This document shows positions 5,666 through 8,929 of a stretch of DNA of 8,929 nt, piece after piece (position 1 is the stretch's first letter; the number at the start of each line of letters is the position of its first letter). The notes under the pieces were generated by a model, which ran no database searches, was not told the origin of the DNA, and was given only the letters and a program-made list of their open reading frames with translations. Position numbers and translations under genes: made by a program. The DNA is from Crocinitomicaceae bacterium. GTDB taxonomy: Bacteria; Bacteroidota; Bacteroidia; Flavobacteriales_D; Crocinitomicaceae. The stretch spans positions 1 to 8,929 of the forward strand of contig NZQU01000090.1 of the NCBI GenBank assembly GCA_002696025.1. The letters are read 5' to 3'.

Positions 5666-7150
5666 TCACAAAAACACAAGCCCCAACAAAAGATATAAAA
5701 CAGCCGTTATTACGCCAGCCGAAAGGGCATAAGGCAATTGAGTTTTGACATGATCAATGTGGTCACTTGCTGAGGCCATTGAAGAAATAACCGAAGTATC
5801 TGAAATGGGTGAACAATGATCTCCAAACAACCCCCCTCCTAGAGAAGCTGCAATTGCTATTGAAAGATCTATATTCATTTCTGTTGCAAGAGGAATCGCA
5901 ATAGCAAGCATTATGGCAAAAGTACCCCAGGAAGTTCCTGTTGAAAAAGAAATAAAACAACTACATAAAAACAAAATCAATGGAATTAAAACAGAAGATA
6001 AATGGGTATTTAAAACACCCGCGACATATGTTCCTGTTCCAATTTCTTTACACAAAGCTCCTATTGAAAAGGCCAAAACCATAAGCAATGCTAGGGATAC
6101 CATCCCAGACATTCCTTTTATTGTTGTTTCTATTATTTCTTTTAACCCTAATATTTTTTTAGCTCTGTAAAAAATGCTACTAATAATTAATGAAAATAAT
6201 ACTGAATAAAGAACAGAGGCTGAGCCTGAACCATTTCCAATTGTAGAAAAGAAACGATCAATAAAGGTATAAGAGGAATTGTTTTCAGGTGAATCCCAAC
6301 CAGTGTAAATTAACATTATAGGCATAAAGACAATCATTGAAACAATAGGCAAAATCATATTAAAAACCTTTGGTTTAATACCCTTTTTTGTTTCCAACAT
6401 AGTTATTTCCTCTGAAATCATTGGAGTTGATCCATCTGCAAATGGCTTGCCTTCTGTCCTGGATCTTATTTCAGCTTTTTTCATTGGGCCAAAATCCTTC
6501 CCTTTGGAAATAAAGAAAAACAAAATAAGCAAAACCAATACAGGGTAAAAGTTAAAAAGCATTGAGGATATTAATTCTCCAAATGGATTGTCAACACCTT
6601 GTATGGCCAATAAACCCATAATATAAGCTCCCCAACCATTAAAAGGAAATAAGAGTTTAGATGGAGCAGATGTAGAGTCAGCAATATACGCCAGCTTTTC
6701 TCTGGAAATTTTTAACTTATCAAAAATTGGACGAAAAACAGTTCCAACAGTTAATGCAGAAATATTTGATTCTACAAATATCAATGTCCCTGTTACAGCA
6801 GCCATCAATTGAACTTTTATTCTGTTTCTTTTTAAATCTTTTTCATCATCACTAATAATTCTACTCATGTATTTTATAAAACCATCAATGCCTCCCGATT
6901 TTTGCATAAAAGCTATAAGGGCACCAACCAACAATGTAAATAAAACAACACGTGTATTGCCGGCATCTTTAAAAACATTAACAACAGCATCAATTGTTGC
7001 GATCGTTCCCGTAAAAAGATTAAAGTCTGATAAAATAACCCAACCAATCCATATTCCTGTAATAAGAGAAATAAATACTTGCTTTGTTCTGATAGCTAAA
7101 AAAATAGCTATAACAGGCGGAAGTAAACTCAATAATCCATATTCTTGCAT
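5666..7150 (-). CDS. nhaC: NhaC family Na+/H+ antiporter
   Basis: This inner-membrane transporter of about 494 residues has roughly a dozen hydrophobic segments. It probably exchanges cytosolic Na+ for H+. Family signatures are clear: an N-terminal helix LLSLLPPVIAIFLAIRTKQ (6-24), FVESNISALTVGTVFRP (125-141) with E127 in the membrane, DSTSAPSKLLFPFNGWGAYI (158-177), GTSWGTFAIMLAIAIPLA, and GDHCSPISDTSVISS (from 443) followed by DHIDHVKTQLPYAL, the most conserved stretch of NhaC-type antiporters. The ATG at 7150 (MQEYGLLSLL) is preferred over the ATG 63 nt upstream (7213). The longer form adds a non-conserved, charged stretch, and a perfect -7 box (7202-7195) would lie inside it. The exact substrate within the NhaC superfamily (simple Na+/H+ or amine/organic acid linked) cannot be read from sequence. 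Single gene. Confidence 0.92.
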   Translation of the reverse strand: MQEYGLLSLLPPVIAIFLAIRTKQVFISLITGIWIGWVILSDFNLFTGTIATIDAVVNVFKDAGNTRVVLFTLLVGALIAFMQKSGGIDGFIKYMSRIISDDEKDLKRNRIKVQLMAAVTGTLIFVESNISALTVGTVFRPIFDKLKISREKLAYIADSTSAPSKLLFPFNGWGAYIMGLLAIQGVDNPFGELISSMLFNFYPVLVLLILFFFISKGKDFGPMKKAEIRSRTEGKPFADGSTPMISEEITMLETKKGIKPKVFNMILPIVSMIVFMPIMLIYTGWDSPENNSSYTFIDRFFSTIGNGSGSASVLYSVLFSLIISSIFYRAKKILGLKEIIETTIKGMSGMVSLALLMVLAFSIGALCKEIGTGTYVAGVLNTHLSSVLIPLILFLCSCFISFSTGTSWGTFAIMLAIAIPLATEMNIDLSIAIAASLGGGLFGDHCSPISDTSVISSMASASDHIDHVKTQLPYALSAGVITAVLYLLLGLVFL

Positions 7151-7194
7151 GTAACGGCTTTTATTTAAATAGATTATAATTCGGCAATCTTTAA

Positions 7195-7202
7195 CAAATC
7201 TA
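7195..7202 (-). promoter_or_regulatory. -7 promoter element of the antiporter gene
   Basis: The minus strand reads TAGATTTG at 7202-7195, a full match to TAnnTTTG, ending 44 nt before the ATG at 7150 and leaving a leader of about 40 nt. It is divergent from the kinase promoter box at 7246, with about 43 nt between the two. It argues against translation from the ATG at 7213. Confidence 0.45.
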
Positions 7203-7245
7203 TTGAATTGCATTGATTTAAAGTGTTAAAAACTTAGTTTTTAGT

Positions 7246-7253
7246 TATCTTTG
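7246..7253 (+). promoter_or_regulatory. -7 promoter element of the sugar kinase/DUF349 operon
   Basis: TATCTTTG, identical to the boxes at 2328 and 4662, ends 19 nt before the ATG at 7273. No clear -33 TTTG is visible. The short leader would be about 15 nt. Confidence 0.55.
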
Positions 7254-7272
7254 CAATCCAAAATATACAATT

Positions 7273-8199
7273 ATGCAATTATTAACAGTAGGAAGTGTTG
7301 CTTTTGATGCAATAGAGACTCCATTTGGAAAAACAGATAAAATTGTTGGAGGGGCAGGAACCTTCATTAGCCTTGCGTCATCTTTTTTTGAAAAGAACCA
7401 AGGATTAATTTCTGTTGTTGGCGATGATTTTCCAACAGAAACAATGACTGAAATGGAGAAAAGAGGCATCAACTTAACTGGTCTTCAAATTAAAAAAGGA
7501 GAGAAATCTTTTTTTTGGTCGGGAAAATACCACAACGATATGAATTCTAGAGACACTCTTGTAACTGAATTAAATGTTCTTGAACATTTTGACCCTATTG
7601 TTCCTGAATCATACCAGAATTCTAATTACTTAATGCTGGGTAATTTATCTCCTCAGGTTCAGAGGCAAGTAATTGAACGCTTGAATAATCGACCGAAACT
7701 TATTGCAATGGACACCATGAATTTTTGGATGGATATAGCGCTTGAAGAGTTAAAAAAGACCATTGCTCTTGTTGATGTATTAATTATTAACGATGAAGAG
7801 GCAAGGCAACTTTCTGGAGACTATTCACTTGTTAAAGCGGCAAAGACAATACGAGAAATGGGCCCTAAGTATTTAATTATAAAAAAAGGAGAACATGGGG
7901 CGCTACTTTTTCATGAAGACAACATCTTTTTTGCTCCTGCTTTGCCATTAGAAGAAGTGTTTGATCCGACAGGAGCTGGAGACACATTTGCAGGAGGATT
8001 CATGGGCTATATATCTGCTACAGATGATGTTTCATTTGACAATATGAAAAGAGCGATAATTGCAGGGTCTGCCCTTGCTTCTTACACTGTAGAAAAATTT
8101 GGCACTCAAAAACTTATGGAAATCAATTCTTCAATGCTCGAAGAAAGAATGAATGAATTTGTTAAATTATCAGAGTTTAGCGCACCTGTATTAGTATAG
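7273..8199 (+). CDS. PfkB family carbohydrate/nucleoside kinase
   Basis: This 308-residue cytosolic ribokinase-fold kinase would transfer phosphate from ATP to a sugar or nucleoside hydroxyl. It opens LLTVGSVAFDAIETPFG and has a glycine pair in KIVGGAGTF (24-31), where most members bind substrate. IINDEEARQL at 171-180 carries the N173-x2-E176 Mg2+/phosphate motif. KKGEHGALLF at 204-213 precedes the signature DPTGAGDTFAGGF (231-243), with the anion hole GAGD and catalytic base D237. Length is normal and the protein appears complete. The substrate cannot be assigned: the DxxxG sugar-binding motif near the N-terminus of ribokinases is not obvious (FDAIETPFG instead), so an adenosine-kinase-like or other specificity is possible. 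The gene has its own promoter box and is followed after 7 nt by the DUF349 gene, suggesting an operon. It contains runs of 7 and 8 T (7383-7389 and 7509-7516). Confidence 0.9.
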   Translation: MQLLTVGSVAFDAIETPFGKTDKIVGGAGTFISLASSFFEKNQGLISVVGDDFPTETMTEMEKRGINLTGLQIKKGEKSFFWSGKYHNDMNSRDTLVTELNVLEHFDPIVPESYQNSNYLMLGNLSPQVQRQVIERLNNRPKLIAMDTMNFWMDIALEELKKTIALVDVLIINDEEARQLSGDYSLVKAAKTIREMGPKYLIIKKGEHGALLFHEDNIFFAPALPLEEVFDPTGAGDTFAGGFMGYISATDDVSFDNMKRAIIAGSALASYTVEKFGTQKLMEINSSMLEERMNEFVKLSEFSAPVLV

Positions 8200-8206
8200 C
8201 TTTATC

Positions 8207-8929
8207 ATGGACACACAATCTTTTATTACCACTTTAGAAAAACTTCTTGCTGAAGATGATTTAATTTCTGTAGGAAGAGATGCACAAGATCTAAAAGGAA
8301 AGTTTTATGACTTTATTCTTGAACAAGAAAGAAAAGAACAAGTCAAAGAATTAGAGGCAAAAGAAAAAAAAGAGGATTATTTACCTGTAAGCTTTAATGA
8401 TGTAAAAGATCAGTTTAAAGACCTTTTTCTTGAATTTCAAAGCAAAAGAAAAAAACAGCTTGACCTTGTAAAGATTTTAGAGGAGGAAAATTTAAAGCAA
8501 AAAAACAGCCTTCTTGCTAAACTTAGAACGGTTATTGAAGAGGAGGAAAATATTGGCTCCGCATTTTCGGCTCAAAAAGAAGTTCATGAAGCATGGAAAA
8601 AAATAGGCGATATTCCAAGAGCCAAAAGAGACGATATACAGAAAGAATATTCAAGATTAATGGAGCTTTTCTTTTATAATATTAATATATACCGTGAGCT
8701 TAAAGAACACGACTATCAAAGAAATGCCCAGCTTAAAAGTGAGAAAATAAGTCAAATTCAAAATCTTTTGGGTGTTAAATCCATAAAGGAAATGGAATCC
8801 CTTCTTCGTGAATATCAAAATGACTGGGAAGGAATTGGTCCTGTGCCCAATAATGAATGGGAACAAATCAAGGAGTCCTATTGGCAATCAGTTAAAGCTG
8901 TATATGAAAAAATAAACGCCTACTATAAC
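8207..8929 (+). CDS. DUF349 domain protein (3' end outside window)
   Basis: The frame is open from the ATG at 8207 through 241 codons to the last base, so the C-terminus is missing; Bacteroidota homologues are commonly about 600 residues or more. The protein is very rich in K, E, Q and D, with predicted helices and coiled-coil-like stretches around 30-60 and 85-118, and has no signal peptide or membrane segment. Two DUF349 units are visible: AWKKIGDIPRAKRDDIQKEY (W130) and DWEGIGPVPNNEWEQIKESY (W207), sharing the 'W..iG.vP....-..-..y' pattern at a 77-residue spacing; more are expected downstream. The family's biochemical function is not established. It begins 7 nt after the kinase stop without a recognisable Shine-Dalgarno sequence, so cotranscription is likely. 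Confidence 0.85.
   Translation, partial: MDTQSFITTLEKLLAEDDLISVGRDAQDLKGKFYDFILEQERKEQVKELEAKEKKEDYLPVSFNDVKDQFKDLFLEFQSKRKKQLDLVKILEEENLKQKNSLLAKLRTVIEEEENIGSAFSAQKEVHEAWKKIGDIPRAKRDDIQKEYSRLMELFFYNINIYRELKEHDYQRNAQLKSEKISQIQNLLGVKSIKEMESLLREYQNDWEGIGPVPNNEWEQIKESYWQSVKAVYEKINAYYN

Noticed and set aside
5763..7154. Small open frames within the antiporter gene on both strands
   Set aside because: Shadow frames of a membrane protein whose conserved motifs are intact throughout.
7245..7472. Minus-strand open frame over the kinase start
   Set aside because: It is antisense to the conserved N-terminus of the PfkB kinase and to its promoter box.
7383..7516. Runs of 7 and 8 T in the kinase gene as possible programmed slippage sites
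   Set aside because: Both encode phenylalanine pairs in a frame that stays open with all motifs in order. Such runs are ordinary in an AT-rich genome.
8657..8887. Minus-strand open frame of 76 codons within the DUF349 gene
   Set aside because: The plus strand is open to the window edge and shows two DUF349 units; the hydrophobic antisense product is a by-product of charged codons.
1..8929. Mobile element, CRISPR, toxin-antitoxin or defence system
   Set aside because: No transposase or integrase motifs, terminal inverted repeats, direct repeats with spacers or toxin-like gene pairs were seen. Every sizeable open region is accounted for by the genes listed.

Overview
The window looks like chromosomal DNA of a low-GC marine-type Bacteroidota, probably Flavobacteriales or a close relative. 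The sequence supports this in several ways. Three plus-strand genes carry the identical octamer TATCTTTG, which fits the Bacteroidota -7 element TAnnTTTG, just upstream of their starts. Gene starts lack clear Shine-Dalgarno sequences. The content is typical of the phylum: a secreted CotH/lamin-tail protein, a DUF2490 outer-membrane barrel, a DUF349 protein, and a dihydrouridine synthase of the 'APMEDVSDPPFR' type. The placement is inferred from these traits and not from any database match.

The layout is strictly alternating, with six transcription units in the order minus, plus, minus, plus, minus, plus. (1) 1-2177, minus: a large secreted multidomain protein (lamin-tail, chitobiase-C-like and CotH kinase-like domains) that runs off the left edge. 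(2) 2359-3449, plus: a small lipoprotein overlapping by one base a DUF2490 beta-barrel gene. (3) 4584-3446, minus: 3-hydroxyanthranilate 3,4-dioxygenase, an AtpZ-type protein and a four-helix AtpI-like membrane protein, with no gap between genes. (4) 4675-5664, plus: tRNA-dihydrouridine synthase. (5) 7150-5666, minus: an NhaC-family Na+/H+ antiporter. (6) 7273-8929, plus: a PfkB-family sugar kinase followed 7 nt later by a DUF349 protein that runs off the right edge. The three divergent gaps (about 181, 90 and 122 nt) hold the promoters. The two convergent junctions are extremely tight: a 4-nt overlap at 3446-3449 and a 1-nt gap at 5665.

Functionally most of this is housekeeping: tRNA modification, NAD precursor synthesis, ion homeostasis and sugar phosphorylation. 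A cell-envelope block lies at the left. The most notable context is the AtpZ/AtpI-like pair, which in many Bacteroidota precedes atpB of the F1Fo ATP synthase but here sits behind a kynurenine-pathway dioxygenase and ends at a convergent gene. I see no mobile element, CRISPR array, tRNA or rRNA gene, phage gene or obvious defence system. I do not think the window contains a dramatic new system. The findings are modest: gene context, start-site corrections and transcription signals.
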